The notes under the pieces: model-generated
The model's database searches: none
Told to the model about the DNA's origin: nothing
Seen by the model: the letters and a program-made list of their open reading frames with translations, nothing else
Program-made: the position numbers and the translations under genes
In this document: positions 1 to 9,628 of the stretch, piece after piece
Position numbering within the stretch: the first letter of the stretch is position 1
Layout of the letters: each line of letters begins with the position of its first letter
Source: Muribaculaceae bacterium
Lineage (GTDB): Bacteria; Bacteroidota; Bacteroidia; Bacteroidales; Muribaculaceae
DNA length: 58,750 nt
Direction of reading: 5' to 3'
Assembly: GCA_029061255.1 (NCBI GenBank)
Contig: JAIDSL010000118.1
Coordinates: 1 to 58,750 of the forward strand

Positions 1-134
1 ATCACTTCCGTGTCCTTCAGGCGGGCGGTCATGTCGTTGGTCGCCTTGAAGTCCCGGTATTCGAGTTTCTGTGCCATAGTCGGCAGGCCACCCAAGAGTG
101 CCCCCGCCATGACGGCTATCTTTAAACATCTCAT
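1..134 (-). CDS. Secreted protein, N-terminus only (runs off window)
   Basis: The reading frame starts at an ATG at 134 and is open to the window edge, so only about 44 residues are visible. They begin MRCLKIAVMAGALLGG and end a hydrophobic stretch at TMAQ, a typical Bacteroidales signal peptide with cleavage after the Ala or Gln. No domain can be named from the piece shown. It lies 96 bp downstream of the large secreted repeat protein on the same strand and may be the last gene of that transcript. The gap between them holds a four-copy 9-bp tandem array. Confidence 0.6.
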   Translation of the reverse strand, partial: MRCLKIAVMAGALLGGLPTMAQKLEYRDFKATNDMTARLKDTEV

Positions 135-173
135 TGCTATATAGTTATTTTTGGGTTATTGTTGTTGGTTGGT

Positions 174-218
174 AAGGTCCTTAAGGACTTTAAGGACTTT
201 AAAGACCTTAAGGACCTT
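174..218. repeat. Four-copy 9-bp tandem array forming a hairpin
   Basis: Positions 181-216 are four consecutive 9-mers of consensus TTAAGGACY, with one internal A/G change. The same bases form an inverted repeat: AAGGTCCTTAAGG at 174-186 pairs with its exact complement at 206-218. The array sits between a stop codon (231) and the next start (134) on the minus strand. A T-run follows the hairpin only on the plus strand (217-222), so it is not a clear terminator for the minus-strand genes. Confidence 0.75.
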
Positions 219-230
219 TTTTCGACTTAA

Positions 231-3200
231 CTATTTCACCATCACCTTCACGCCCGCTACGATGTAGAGGCCGCGCGTCAGGCCATCCACTTCGAGTGTC
301 TCTCCGGCTTGGAGGTCGATGACTCTTACGGTGGCTCCTTCAGGAGTGAAAATTGCTGAGTGGAGGGCACGGCTGCTGCTGATGCGCAGCATGCCGGGTG
401 CAGGGGTCTCAACAGTCACGCTTCCGTCGGTAGATACAGTCGGTAGATTCACTCCGCTGCCGTCGGGGAAGACGGGGATTGCCTGTGGCTCACCCGGTGC
501 CCATACATATGCCCCGAATGGGAGCGTAACGGCATCGGCTGTGAAGGCGCTACCTGCGTATTCTCCGTCTGTGGCATTGACATTCATGGAGAGGATTCCT
601 TCTTCCTCCACGGGCATGAAGGTGCCGGTGAATTCAGCGCCAGCCTTCCATGAAGTTGTCTTGGGAGCTGATTCCGGCGTGCCGAGCAAGATTTCACCTG
701 TTGCAAGGAATGTCACCTCTCCGTCAAGGTTGCTGCTCTCCACATACTCCTTGTTGTTAGGCATGGAGATGATGTAGGGCACGCCTGCCTTGATGGAGTC
801 AGTCTCCTCCCATCCGTCTTCATTAGAGCTGTAGAGCCAGAATGGCTTGATGCCTCCGTAGGGGTCGTTCTGTCCGTCCCATGCTGCGAAGGGCACGATT
901 GCGCCCTGACGCTCATGAGATATAGTCTCAGCGGTGAAGGGGAGCACGAGGGTTTCCCATCCTGCGCAGATGTCGATCTCCGTGGGGAGCCGGAAGATTT
1001 TCTTGAAGTCAACAGATCCCGTAGTCAGTGGCATATGTGCCCGGAAGGGACATCCGTCGAATAGATGGATTGTTTCAGCACGTCCGCTCACTCCTGTGCC
1101 TTCGGGGTCGGTGGGCACACCGTCGGGGGCATAGTCATATATCACGGTGTTGTATGAATCTTCCGGAAGCATGTCGAAGTCAGGGGTCCAGAAGAGTAGG
1201 TTTGGGTTTCCTGCCTCTGTCACTCTTCCGTCGGGGATAGCCCGGTCAGTACGTCCCCACATAAGTGTGGTCAGGCGCGGCATCCCGGTGAGCATTCCCT
1301 CCGGATATTCATTGGAAAATATTGTCTCGATGCGTGTCCCGGCAAGTGCTCCGGCATAGTCTTCAGCAGCCAGGGAGTCAACCTCTATGTGCAGTGTGCT
1401 GAGCTGCGGAAGCGCAGCCACTACATCGATGTCGGCTCTCGACAGCTCGCCGCCGAGACGGAGGTATTCGTAAGAATCCGCCTTGTCGCCCCATGTGCCG
1501 AATGCTTCGGCGAGACGGTGACCGTTTCTTGCAGCTGCCACGCGCCCTGTGTTGTAGACGTCGATGCGCATCTCAGCCATATCGCTGATGAAGGCATTCT
1601 CCGACTGTACGCGGGCTGTCACATTGCAGAAAGCGTTGATGTCTGTGCTGAGGTCAGCCGTTCCGTTTGCAGCAAGTTTGCCGTCGATGAAGAGCTGGCG
1701 TTCAGCGGCTGTGGCAGCCGGTTCTCCGTCGGCGAGCGCTACGCGCAGGGTGTGGCCATCGTAGGTGATAGCCGGGGCTTTGTGGAATACGATTTCATCT
1801 GTCATTACCGGTGAATCGTAGCGGTTCTCATCCTGAGCTACTGCAACGGCAGAGACAGCGGTCATCTCCGGGGTCACGTCGAGGGTAGCGGGAGTCGGAA
1901 GACTCTGTACAGTGCCGTCGATGTTGACGTTGACCGGCAGGGAATTCGCCTGATTGATGGTGATCTTCCTTTCGGCAAAGTCTTTGGTAATGGTAGGCAT
2001 AGCCTCCTGCCAGTCGGCGAGAACAAACCTGTAGCTTCCTTCATCGGAAGACACGAACCCGGTCTTTGCGGCAATGAAGCGCACTGTGCAGTCTGCAGTC
2101 AGCGGTATCGGTGCTGAGTATAGCGTTGATTCAGCCGTCGGTGCGGTGCCATCGGTGGTGTAGCGTATCTGCGCTGTTGGGTCCTCGCAAGCGAGAGTCA
2201 GCGCATGCTTGCCGTAGGCAGCGGTCGGCATCGGGAGCTTCAGGTCAGCGATTTCATATACTGTGACTTCCGAGTCGAACATATCAGGATGGAAGGCACG
2301 GACTGTGAAAGTGACATTTCCGTTGAGGTCTACAGGAGCAGAATAAAGTGTTCCGGTAGAGGCTGTGGGAACAGTGCCGTCGGTTGTGTAGCGGATTGTA
2401 GCTCCTTCAGTGGCTGTGGTCATGGTAGCCTTAAGGGTCTCGACGCTGTGGCTGACAGCCGGCTTCGCTACCTGATGGTCGGCTACCTTGAACTCAAACG
2501 AGCCGATTTCAGAATCAAGGAAGAACTCCCGGACAGCGATGAACTTCACCGAGCAGTCGGCAGACATGGTAAGCGGGCCTGTATATGCTGTGGAAGCCGC
2601 TGTCGGATTGGTGCCGTCGGTGGTGTAGTGGATTGTGGCTTCGGCATCGGCACATGACAAGGTCAGCTGTTTTGCTGCATACGACGATGTCGGTGTCGGC
2701 ACCTTCAGGTTGTCGACAGTCACGGAGGCCGGTTCCGACGGGAAGAGGTCTGCGCGGAATGCACGTGCGGTATACGTATGGTTGCCGACTACCGCCACCG
2801 GACCTTCATACAGTGTCTCGGTCTCGGCTGTCGGTGCCTCGCCGTCGATTGTGTATCGGATTTGGGCATTGATAGTGTCGCACGCCATAGTGATGGTCAG
2901 GGCTTCCGGATCATATGTCACTACAGGAGCCGCTACCTGATGCTCTACATATACGAATGTATAGCTGACGGTGTCAGAAGGCTCGTAGTTTGCCTTGAAA
3001 CCGCGTGCTGTCACCTTGCAGTCTTCCGTCAGGGCGAGAGGAGCTGTGTAAAGAGTCGACTCTTCAGTAGGGTCGCTTTCGTCGAGGGTATAGCGTATCT
3101 CTGCGCCTGGAGTGGCTGTAGCCAATGTCAGTGTGAGATCGGCATATTCACATGTCGGTGTCTCCACCACGAAACCCTCCTGCACATACTCGCTGATAGG

Positions 3201-4802
3201 GGAGTCATAGTAGTTGGGATGAGTGGTGTATGCCTTCACTGTGAAGTTGCCGTCGAGCTTCAGCGGCTCTGTGTAGAGAGTGCTTGTCGATGTCGGGTCG
3301 GTCCCGTCGATAGTATAGCGGGTCTCTCCCCCCTCCACTGAAGCAATGATGAGCAGGCTTCCATCTTCCTGTGGGGTTATGACGGGAGCTTCGATTATGT
3401 AGTTATCTCTGTCGAAAACAAATGCGGCGATGTCTGAATCGGTGAGGTCGTCGCGACAAGCGATGGCCTTGATCAGCAAGTCATCTTCGGGATCGAGCGG
3501 AGCTGTATAGACAGGGCTGTCGGCAGTCGGGTCGCTATTGTCAACCGTATAATGGATTGTGGCATTCTCCGTCGTTGTGGAGATCTTGATCTTCTGGTTT
3601 TCGAAAGTGATCACCGGCATTGCGGCACGATAGGATGTCACTTGATAAGTGGTGACATCGGAGTCGGTCATGCCCTCTTTTACAGCGATTGCCTTCACCA
3701 CTATGTTGCCGGGTACGAACACCGCCTCCGTATAGACGTCGCTTGCAGTGGTCGGCGTTGAGCCGTCAAGGGTGTAGTGGATGGTTGCGCCGGGAGTCGT
3801 ACACATGATCATGACATGTGTCTTGTCTTTCATCGTCATGCGCGGTTTACCCACGATGCCGTTGTCGTCGATTGCGGGACTGCCTGGTTCATCAGGACTG
3901 GCGGGATTGAAGTCGTAGTGGAAGTTGGCGGTCAGCGTGGTGTGCTTGTTGGGCATGGTGTAGCTGAACGATTGAGTATCCGATACGACGTTTCCGGCGT
4001 CGTCTGTCCAGTTGTCGAAGATGTAATAGCTGTTTGCGGATGCAGAGACATCGACTGAAGTTCCGTTGATATGCTCTCCGGCTCCAGACAGAGAACGGGC
4101 AGCCTCAGCAGGATTTGCTTTCAGGGCAAGCATTCGGTAGAATTTCGGCTCTCCCGGTTCGGATGGGTTTGACGGGTCGTAGACGAAGTTTGCCACGATT
4201 GACCGTCCACCTTCCTCGACTGTGAAACTTAGCGAGGATGATGTGGATATTTCCTCTCCATCTTCGGTCCAGTTCACGAAGCGGAAACCGGTGCGACTGC
4301 TGGCAGAAATTCTTGCATTGGTGCCGACTTCAAATTTCCATTCATTGTCGTTGATTTTCTCTTCAGCACCGGACACACTTACGGAACCACCCTCCATCGG
4401 AGTCCAATCAACTTGGATAGTGGCGTATGTCTTGATCTCAATTTCAGGGATAGTTGGCTCTGCGGGAGAATCGGGGTTGTATTCAAAGTGGGCGATGAGA
4501 GTTACGTCTTGTGCCGGCATAGTGTAGGTGAACCTGCTGGATTCGGAGACAATGTTTCCATCCTCATCTTCCCATTGAAGGAATTGGAATCCCGTTTTTC
4601 CTGAAGCTCGTAGAGATACCGATGCATCTGCTGAATATTCCGATACACTCGGAAAATTCGTAGATGCGTCTTCCGGTATGCACCGGGTGGTAAGGGTATA
4701 CTTTACCCCCTCCTCGTCCTGGGCCCGCGCCGTGGCACTCCCTATCAGGAGCGCCAACAGCGGAAGCATTATCCTAAAGATTTTACTTAGGTGTATCCTC
4801 AT
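231..4802 (-). CDS. Secreted multi-repeat protein (InlB-B-like and chitobiase C-terminal repeats)
   Basis: A 1523-residue exported protein. Residues 1-27 are a signal peptide ending ATARAQ. Residues about 30-300 hold three repeats ending in motifs such as FQFLQWEDEDG and VTLIAHF, the pattern of divergent InlB B-repeats. Residues about 315-1080 hold roughly ten units of about 75 residues with the core IHYTLDGSTPT...YT.P......VKAIA, which is the chitobiase/beta-hexosaminidase C-terminal domain (CHB_HEX_C). Eight are canonical and the last two are degenerate. The remainder is unassigned and ends GLYIVAGVKVMVK, resembling a T9SS type A sorting tail. No catalytic domain is visible, so a surface binding or adhesive role is inferred. 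It starts 24 bp after the LRR protein gene and is probably cotranscribed with it. Confidence 0.8.
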   Translation of the reverse strand: MRIHLSKIFRIMLPLLALLIGSATARAQDEEGVKYTLTTRCIPEDASTNFPSVSEYSADASVSLRASGKTGFQFLQWEDEDGNIVSESSRFTYTMPAQDVTLIAHFEYNPDSPAEPTIPEIEIKTYATIQVDWTPMEGGSVSVSGAEEKINDNEWKFEVGTNARISASSRTGFRFVNWTEDGEEISTSSSLSFTVEEGGRSIVANFVYDPSNPSEPGEPKFYRMLALKANPAEAARSLSGAGEHINGTSVDVSASANSYYIFDNWTDDAGNVVSDTQSFSYTMPNKHTTLTANFHYDFNPASPDEPGSPAIDDNGIVGKPRMTMKDKTHVMIMCTTPGATIHYTLDGSTPTTASDVYTEAVFVPGNIVVKAIAVKEGMTDSDVTTYQVTSYRAAMPVITFENQKIKISTTTENATIHYTVDNSDPTADSPVYTAPLDPEDDLLIKAIACRDDLTDSDIAAFVFDRDNYIIEAPVITPQEDGSLLIIASVEGGETRYTIDGTDPTSTSTLYTEPLKLDGNFTVKAYTTHPNYYDSPISEYVQEGFVVETPTCEYADLTLTLATATPGAEIRYTLDESDPTEESTLYTAPLALTEDCKVTARGFKANYEPSDTVSYTFVYVEHQVAAPVVTYDPEALTITMACDTINAQIRYTIDGEAPTAETETLYEGPVAVVGNHTYTARAFRADLFPSEPASVTVDNLKVPTPTSSYAAKQLTLSCADAEATIHYTTDGTNPTAASTAYTGPLTMSADCSVKFIAVREFFLDSEIGSFEFKVADHQVAKPAVSHSVETLKATMTTATEGATIRYTTDGTVPTASTGTLYSAPVDLNGNVTFTVRAFHPDMFDSEVTVYEIADLKLPMPTAAYGKHALTLACEDPTAQIRYTTDGTAPTAESTLYSAPIPLTADCTVRFIAAKTGFVSSDEGSYRFVLADWQEAMPTITKDFAERKITINQANSLPVNVNIDGTVQSLPTPATLDVTPEMTAVSAVAVAQDENRYDSPVMTDEIVFHKAPAITYDGHTLRVALADGEPAATAAERQLFIDGKLAANGTADLSTDINAFCNVTARVQSENAFISDMAEMRIDVYNTGRVAAARNGHRLAEAFGTWGDKADSYEYLRLGGELSRADIDVVAALPQLSTLHIEVDSLAAEDYAGALAGTRIETIFSNEYPEGMLTGMPRLTTLMWGRTDRAIPDGRVTEAGNPNLLFWTPDFDMLPEDSYNTVIYDYAPDGVPTDPEGTGVSGRAETIHLFDGCPFRAHMPLTTGSVDFKKIFRLPTEIDICAGWETLVLPFTAETISHERQGAIVPFAAWDGQNDPYGGIKPFWLYSSNEDGWEETDSIKAGVPYIISMPNNKEYVESSNLDGEVTFLATGEILLGTPESAPKTTSWKAGAEFTGTFMPVEEEGILSMNVNATDGEYAGSAFTADAVTLPFGAYVWAPGEPQAIPVFPDGSGVNLPTVSTDGSVTVETPAPGMLRISSSRALHSAIFTPEGATVRVIDLQAGETLEVDGLTRGLYIVAGVKVMVK

Positions 4803-4826
4803 TTCTTTGGGGGTTTGAGGTTAAAG

Positions 4827-7800
4827 TCATTTTACGATGGTCTTGAAGCTCTGACCATTCACTGTCACTACATATACTCCTGCGGCTACGGCTGCCTCAA
4901 GATCGCCCTTGGCGTTAGCAATCACACTGCCGTCTGCAGCGTAAACTGCTACTTCAGCGTCTATGGGAGCGGATACTGAGATTACACCCTTGCCGCCAAT
5001 AACCTTGACTGCTGTTGCATCGACACCCTCTACAGAAGTTCCTGTTGCAGGAGCAAAACGGATAGAGAAACGTGAGTCGTCGTTGCCTGCCTTGTCGGCT
5101 GTGAATATATAGTCGGCCTCGGTGAGGTCTTGCTCTGTGCCGGATACTGCGTCGTAGAGCCATACCTTGCGGTCAGCACGTACGGCTGAGATGCGGTAAG
5201 TCTCACCACCCTTTGGGATGTAGATGCCAAGCTGTGCGTTGCCGTCAGCGTAAGGACGCTCGTTGATGGCGAGAGGGTGACGATTGTCGCCGAGTGAGTA
5301 GATCTGTGCCACTTCGGTGTTCATGCTCATGAACTTGGAAGCGTCGCACTTGCCCTCATAAGAGAGTGAAGCAGACTCGTTGAGCACGATGCGTGTGTAG
5401 TCGTCGGCAGTTTCGTTGTCGCCGCTTGTGATCTCAAGGTTGAGCTTGTGGCGGTTTGCGTCGATTGCATTGAAGCGAGGAGCGGCAGCGCGGGTGATGA
5501 CGCTTGTGCCGATACGGCCGCCACGCGGCATGCCGAGGGTAATGTCTGCGGCAGTCTTCTGCACGAAGAAGGGCTGCATCGGACGGAGCACGAAGTCATC
5601 GTCTTCGAGGGAGTAAGCACGGTAGGTAGAGCCGGTCCAAACTGTGATTGGAGCCGAGAGTTCCATGCTGTAGATGTCGTAGAAGGTCGGGTAGGGGTTG
5701 CCTACGAAGTTCCAACCGGCATTCTCAGCAGATTCACAAGTGTTGTCAGCGAGAGTCATAGGAGCCTCGTCGAGTCCGAAGAATGCAGAGTGCTGGGTGG
5801 TGGCAGCCGGCATGTAGAGTGTGCCTGCTGCTGCTGCCTGGATGATGTAGCCTTGTCCGCGTTTGAGTGTGCCGTTAGATGGCATGTTGACCCAGTTGCC
5901 GGATGCATTGTCGGTGGCAGCACGGTTTGCTCCGTCATAGTAGCGGATTACCCATGAGTCTGTAGCAGGATAGGTCACGTCTGCCATGTTCACGTCAGTG
6001 ACAGGGGAGAAGAAATACCATGTGCCGCTGCTTGGAACGGAGAACTTAGTGGTAAGGCTGGTCGCTGTCACCTGATCGCTCTCGTTGAGGAAGACGGCAG
6101 GAACAGCCTCTTGGGTGTTGTAGCTTACTTCATTTAGGGTAAGCGGAGTGTTCTCTGCCACGTCAAGGATACCACCGGCTTCAATTTCGATGGAAGGTGT
6201 ACCATTCAAGATTGAACTGCTGTTAAGTCTCAAATGACCGTGGATAGCCCAGAAATCTGATGTGGAGATTTCAGCAGATGCCTTTATGTGTCGGAACAGG
6301 AACCAATATGGGTCAACCTTATAAGAAACGAGTGAAAATTCCGGTACAAGTACAGTTACATTATCCTTATCTACAGAGCCAAATGGATCCCCGGTTACTG
6401 CCGGTGGTGTTACACTCGGGACTGTAATAGTCTTGATTGACTCGCAACCATAGAATGTAGAAGATAGGTCATTTGAATATGAATTCAACGTGACTTCTGT
6501 AAGGTTTATACAATTGTTGAATGCAGATTCTCCAATATATGTGACGTTTTGAGGAATCTTGATCGATTTAAGTGATGAGCCACCAAATGCATGAGAACCT
6601 ATACTAATTAAAGATTCCGGTAATGTTATGGATTCAATATTTGTGCCTGAAAAAGCATAACTTCCAATTGAAGTAATTCCTTCTGGAATCTCTACAGATT
6701 CAATATTTGAATTATATTCGAAAAGATCGTTATTTATGGATTTCAATGATTTAGATACTTTAACATATCTCAAAGCGTTACAGCCATAAAAAGGAGAATA
6801 TCCACGAGCTTCTATTTTCTCTACTGCATCGGGCATAAGAAACTCAGTGATGCCAGTATATCCAAAAGCATTACCTCCAATAAAACTTAACTTTGAATCG
6901 TCTGCAAAAATTATTTTGGTAAGATCTCTGCAATAGCTAAAAGCTTCATATTCTATGGATTCGACATTTGAAGGTATGTGAATTTCTGCAAGGTCAGAGC
7001 TATAAAAAGCAGAAGAATGTATAATTCTGAGAGATTCAGGAAGCGATATGCTGCTTAGAGATGTTCCTGAGAATGCACCCAATCCTATCTCTTCGAGGGT
7101 CTCTGGAAGTAAGACACTACTTAGATCAGCTTTGCCGTAAAAGGCATGATCAGGTAATGATTTTGTATCCAATCCTCTTAGGTCAACAGCAACAAGTCCG
7201 CTCAATCGGCTGATGCCTTCCCAATCCCTTTCATTTAGCGAACCGGTTATCTTAAGATATTTAACGTCCAATACGCTTAAATCGCCGATTGCTTCAACGA
7301 GATTAGCCACAAATTGTCCCGGAGAGGTGACCGCAACCTCAGTCCAACTACTTTCTTCAATGGAAATATTTCGGATCCATGTCGTCAAAGATGGTGTTGT
7401 CTCGCCAGTAATTTCATTTTCAAATTCGAGTGTGTGGGAGCCGGAATCCAATATAATTGAAAACGGTTGCCATGGGTTGTCCTCGTTTGATATCTTATTG
7501 TAAGCACCCCAAAGTTTTCCATCTACATAAATATTGGTAGAGCATCCATAGCTTAGATTCCTGCATTCGAATGAAACAACTGAAGTCTTGTCAATTTCGA
7601 AAGAGGCGGAAACTTTAGAAGTTGAACCTTCGTCGGTAAAGTTTGTAGACTGGATAAAGCCATCCCTTGTAATCCAAGGAAATGTTGAATCATTTGTAAT
7701 GGTAAATGGTGTAGAGCATCCTTGTTTGACGCACTGAGATGCAAGAGCTCCAGCTTCGCCTATATAAAGATTATAAACATATGAAGAACCATATCCACAT

Positions 7801-8264
7801 ACGAATTCTACGGTATGTTCTCCGGCAGGGATTCGTATAAATACCCTGGTTCTCTCGTCATCTGTAATCAAAGTCTTTTCCTCACCATCTACAAGCACAT
7901 TAATATTGCTGTCCTCATAGTAGCTGGCTTCTCCTTCAAAATAAAGAGCGGTTTCATATTCTGAAGAATACGTCATAGACATAGTAGAAGAAGTGCCTGA
8001 AGACAGGCTTGGGGTCCTGAGTCTGTAATTTGCTATATAGTTGCCATCAGCGTCATAGTCACCACCGTATTCATATAGATACCACGGATTATCGGCATCA
8101 TTGGTCCAAGTAGGCTTGATAGCACTTTTCCATAGCATCTTCTCGTTGATCTCATCGGAAGTAGCTGCCTCATATGCGCTTGCATTCGCGAAAGCACACA
8201 GCGACAGGAGCAGGATCGCCAAATAGCGAAGCCGCTCTACTTGTTTAAGTAAAGAACTTGTCAT
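4827..8264 (-). CDS. Secreted BspA-like leucine-rich repeat protein
   Basis: A 1145-residue exported protein. A hydrophobic N-terminus (YLAILLLSLCAFANA) is followed by a region of about 300 residues with two beta-sandwich-looking halves. Residues about 340-630 carry LRR_5/BspA-type repeats, for example LPESLRIIHSSAFYSSDLAEIHIP and IPEGITSIGSYAFSGTNIESITLP in shortened form: LP.sl..Ig..AF. The C-terminal 450 residues are a different module ending GVYVVTVNGQSFKTIVK, like a T9SS type A tail. Such proteins are usually surface adhesins or binding proteins; the ligand is unknown. The gene is a mosaic: the part encoding the LRRs (about 6190-8230) is visibly AT-rich, the C-terminal part GC-rich. It has its own promoter 114 bp upstream. 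Confidence 0.82.
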   Translation of the reverse strand: MTSSLLKQVERLRYLAILLLSLCAFANASAYEAATSDEINEKMLWKSAIKPTWTNDADNPWYLYEYGGDYDADGNYIANYRLRTPSLSSGTSSTMSMTYSSEYETALYFEGEASYYEDSNINVLVDGEEKTLITDDERTRVFIRIPAGEHTVEFVCGYGSSYVYNLYIGEAGALASQCVKQGCSTPFTITNDSTFPWITRDGFIQSTNFTDEGSTSKVSASFEIDKTSVVSFECRNLSYGCSTNIYVDGKLWGAYNKISNEDNPWQPFSIILDSGSHTLEFENEITGETTPSLTTWIRNISIEESSWTEVAVTSPGQFVANLVEAIGDLSVLDVKYLKITGSLNERDWEGISRLSGLVAVDLRGLDTKSLPDHAFYGKADLSSVLLPETLEEIGLGAFSGTSLSSISLPESLRIIHSSAFYSSDLAEIHIPSNVESIEYEAFSYCRDLTKIIFADDSKLSFIGGNAFGYTGITEFLMPDAVEKIEARGYSPFYGCNALRYVKVSKSLKSINNDLFEYNSNIESVEIPEGITSIGSYAFSGTNIESITLPESLISIGSHAFGGSSLKSIKIPQNVTYIGESAFNNCINLTEVTLNSYSNDLSSTFYGCESIKTITVPSVTPPAVTGDPFGSVDKDNVTVLVPEFSLVSYKVDPYWFLFRHIKASAEISTSDFWAIHGHLRLNSSSILNGTPSIEIEAGGILDVAENTPLTLNEVSYNTQEAVPAVFLNESDQVTATSLTTKFSVPSSGTWYFFSPVTDVNMADVTYPATDSWVIRYYDGANRAATDNASGNWVNMPSNGTLKRGQGYIIQAAAAGTLYMPAATTQHSAFFGLDEAPMTLADNTCESAENAGWNFVGNPYPTFYDIYSMELSAPITVWTGSTYRAYSLEDDDFVLRPMQPFFVQKTAADITLGMPRGGRIGTSVITRAAAPRFNAIDANRHKLNLEITSGDNETADDYTRIVLNESASLSYEGKCDASKFMSMNTEVAQIYSLGDNRHPLAINERPYADGNAQLGIYIPKGGETYRISAVRADRKVWLYDAVSGTEQDLTEADYIFTADKAGNDDSRFSIRFAPATGTSVEGVDATAVKVIGGKGVISVSAPIDAEVAVYAADGSVIANAKGDLEAAVAAGVYVVTVNGQSFKTIVK

Positions 8265-8377
8265 TGTTTGTTAGTTTAATTGTTATTTATTTGTTGTTAT
8301 TTACACGTTTGGATTTCCAATAGAGTTTGGTCACTCAGTAAGCTTCTCAATCTCGTATCAGAGAATACAATAATATG

Positions 8378-8408
8378 CAAATTTAGCAATAAATTGTGGA
8401 AAAGCAAA
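8378..8408 (-). promoter_or_regulatory. Bacteroidetes-type promoter for the LRR protein gene
   Basis: On the minus strand TTTG (8408-8405) is followed after 19 bp by TAAATTTG (8385-8378). This matches the Bacteroidetes primary sigma consensus TTTG-N19-TAnnTTTG in both sequence and spacing. It predicts a 5' leader of roughly 100 nt before the start at 8264. Confidence 0.65.
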
Positions 8409-8671
8409 ATATGCTTCAAAAAAATCCTTAATTTGCGATTGAAACTTTACCGATTTTATATAAAATTTTGTATTGGTAAATTTTGGTCAATGTCTTTCAG
8501 TAGCGTATTTTTGCGCTTTGGTAATGTGAAATGGCGTTTCATCCATAAAATTCATAATTTCCCCCATTTTTCGATTTTTTAACCCTCTCCCGCCTACATA
8601 ATCCCCCCTGCCATCCCAAATCCCCGACAAAGTCGACCCAGCGCTTTGTAGCGACGTCCGCCCCAGCGTCA

Positions 8672-8702
8672 AACTATGGGAGGGAGGCTTCCCAGCCTCC
8701 CC
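8672..8702. repeat. GGGAGGCTTCCCAGCCTCCC palindrome, copy 1
   Basis: A 20-bp near-perfect inverted repeat at 8682-8701 preceded by AAACTATGGGA. The flank AACTATGG and the palindrome recur together at 9361-9390, and a related form occurs at 53081-53107. Confidence 0.7.
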
Positions 8703-9400
8703 GCGCGTCAAACTATGGATTTTAAGGGATTCTAAAGCAACGCGGATTCGGCTTCGCCGAGGATTTCGCCGATGTGGCGGATGGATCGCGGTCCCACAGG
8801 TTAAAAACCTGGGGTTAACAAAAAGTGGAATACCTCTCCGAGGTAGTAGTTGTTTTATTGCGACTTCGGCATCCGCCCGCGGACCCGAGCTGAGCAACGG
8901 CTTCGCCTGCTTTCGCGGATCAGAGCGGCTTCGCCGCAAGGGTAAAAAGAATTCTGCGCCCCCTCTGCCAGTTATTACCTCACGGCAAAGAGAGTTCTGC
9001 GCCTAAATATTCATCGCATTCCCGAAACATAAGGATATCAGGCGCAGACCTATGCCTTGTCGGGCTAACGCCCTCTCAGCATACCCCAGATCGGGCAGAT
9101 TCACGCAGAATCTAAATCATTGGACTCAAAGCGATTCCAACCCCCGGCGAGGGCGAAGCCCACCGCCATCCGCGTTGCCCCAAAATCAAAAATAATCCAT
9201 TGAATTTTAAGATATTCTATCCCGCATCCGGTTTCGCTATGGATATCGACGATAGGACGCACGCCCCGTGCCTCCACCCTATGGGAAGGAGACTTCCCAG
9301 CCTCCCACATAGTCAATCTTAGTAGCAAGCGCACTCCGTGCGCGTCCCTCCCACGTCAAACTATGGGAAGGAGGCTTCCCAGCCTCCCCCCAGCGTCAAA

Positions 9401-9595
9401 CTAAGTAGTAAGAGGGTGTTGCAAAATGGGCCAATATTCTGATGTAGGGACGCACGGCTCGTGCGTCCTCTATGCAATTAGATTGGTAATCAACAATATA
9501 AAAACGGACGCACGAGCCGTGCGTCCCTACAAGATGCGGAGAATATAGTTCTGCAACACCCTCGTCCCCGCGCACGTAGTGCGCTTACTACTTAG
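9401..9595. repeat. Outer 12-bp inverted repeat around the MITE-like element
   Basis: CTAAGTAGTAAG at 9401-9412 has its exact reverse complement at 9584-9595. The inner element (9412-9563) sits between them, next to a GCGCACGTAGTGCGC palindrome at 9570-9584. The nesting suggests insertion of one palindromic element into another. Confidence 0.65.
9412..9563. mobile_element. MITE-like element, 152 bp
   Basis: Terminal inverted repeats GAGGGTGTTGCA (9412-9423) and TGCAACACCCTC (9552-9563) are perfect. Inside, a 25-bp inverted repeat (9444-9468 with 9506-9530) is also perfect; each arm contains the self-palindrome GGACGCACG-N3-CGTGCGTCC. There is no open frame for a transposase, so the element would be non-autonomous. 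No clear target-site duplication was identified. The internal palindrome also occurs alone at 14488-14511 and 42026-42046. Confidence 0.6.
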
Positions 9596-9628
9596 ATGGC
9601 AGCTGGAAAACGTCCGGGAGCCGCTCTA

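Larger units (their letters stand above)
8590..9628. other. Non-coding palindrome island
   Basis: About 1 kb without a believable gene. It contains three copies of a GGAGGCTTCCCAGCCTCC-type palindrome (8672-8702, 9281-9306, 9361-9390), two GCGCAC...GTGCGC palindromes (9329-9343, 9570-9584) and a MITE-like element (9412-9563). Imperfect inverted stretches also link 8733-8760 with 9136-9181. A 150-codon open frame at 8487-8939 on the minus strand is built from these repeats (many Arg, Pro and Ser) and is not called. No tRNA or rRNA was seen. Confidence 0.7.

Noticed and set aside
174..222. Rho-independent terminator for the minus-strand secreted-protein genes
   Set aside because: A hairpin exists, but the T-run follows it only on the plus strand, while the genes are read on the minus strand.
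8487..8939. 150-codon open frame on the minus strand
   Set aside because: It runs through palindromic repeats, is rich in Arg, Pro and Ser, has no recognisable motif, and overlaps the promoter side of the LRR gene. Considered spurious.
9101..9334. 77-codon open frame on the minus strand in the repeat island
   Set aside because: Translated repeat DNA with no family resemblance and no leader.
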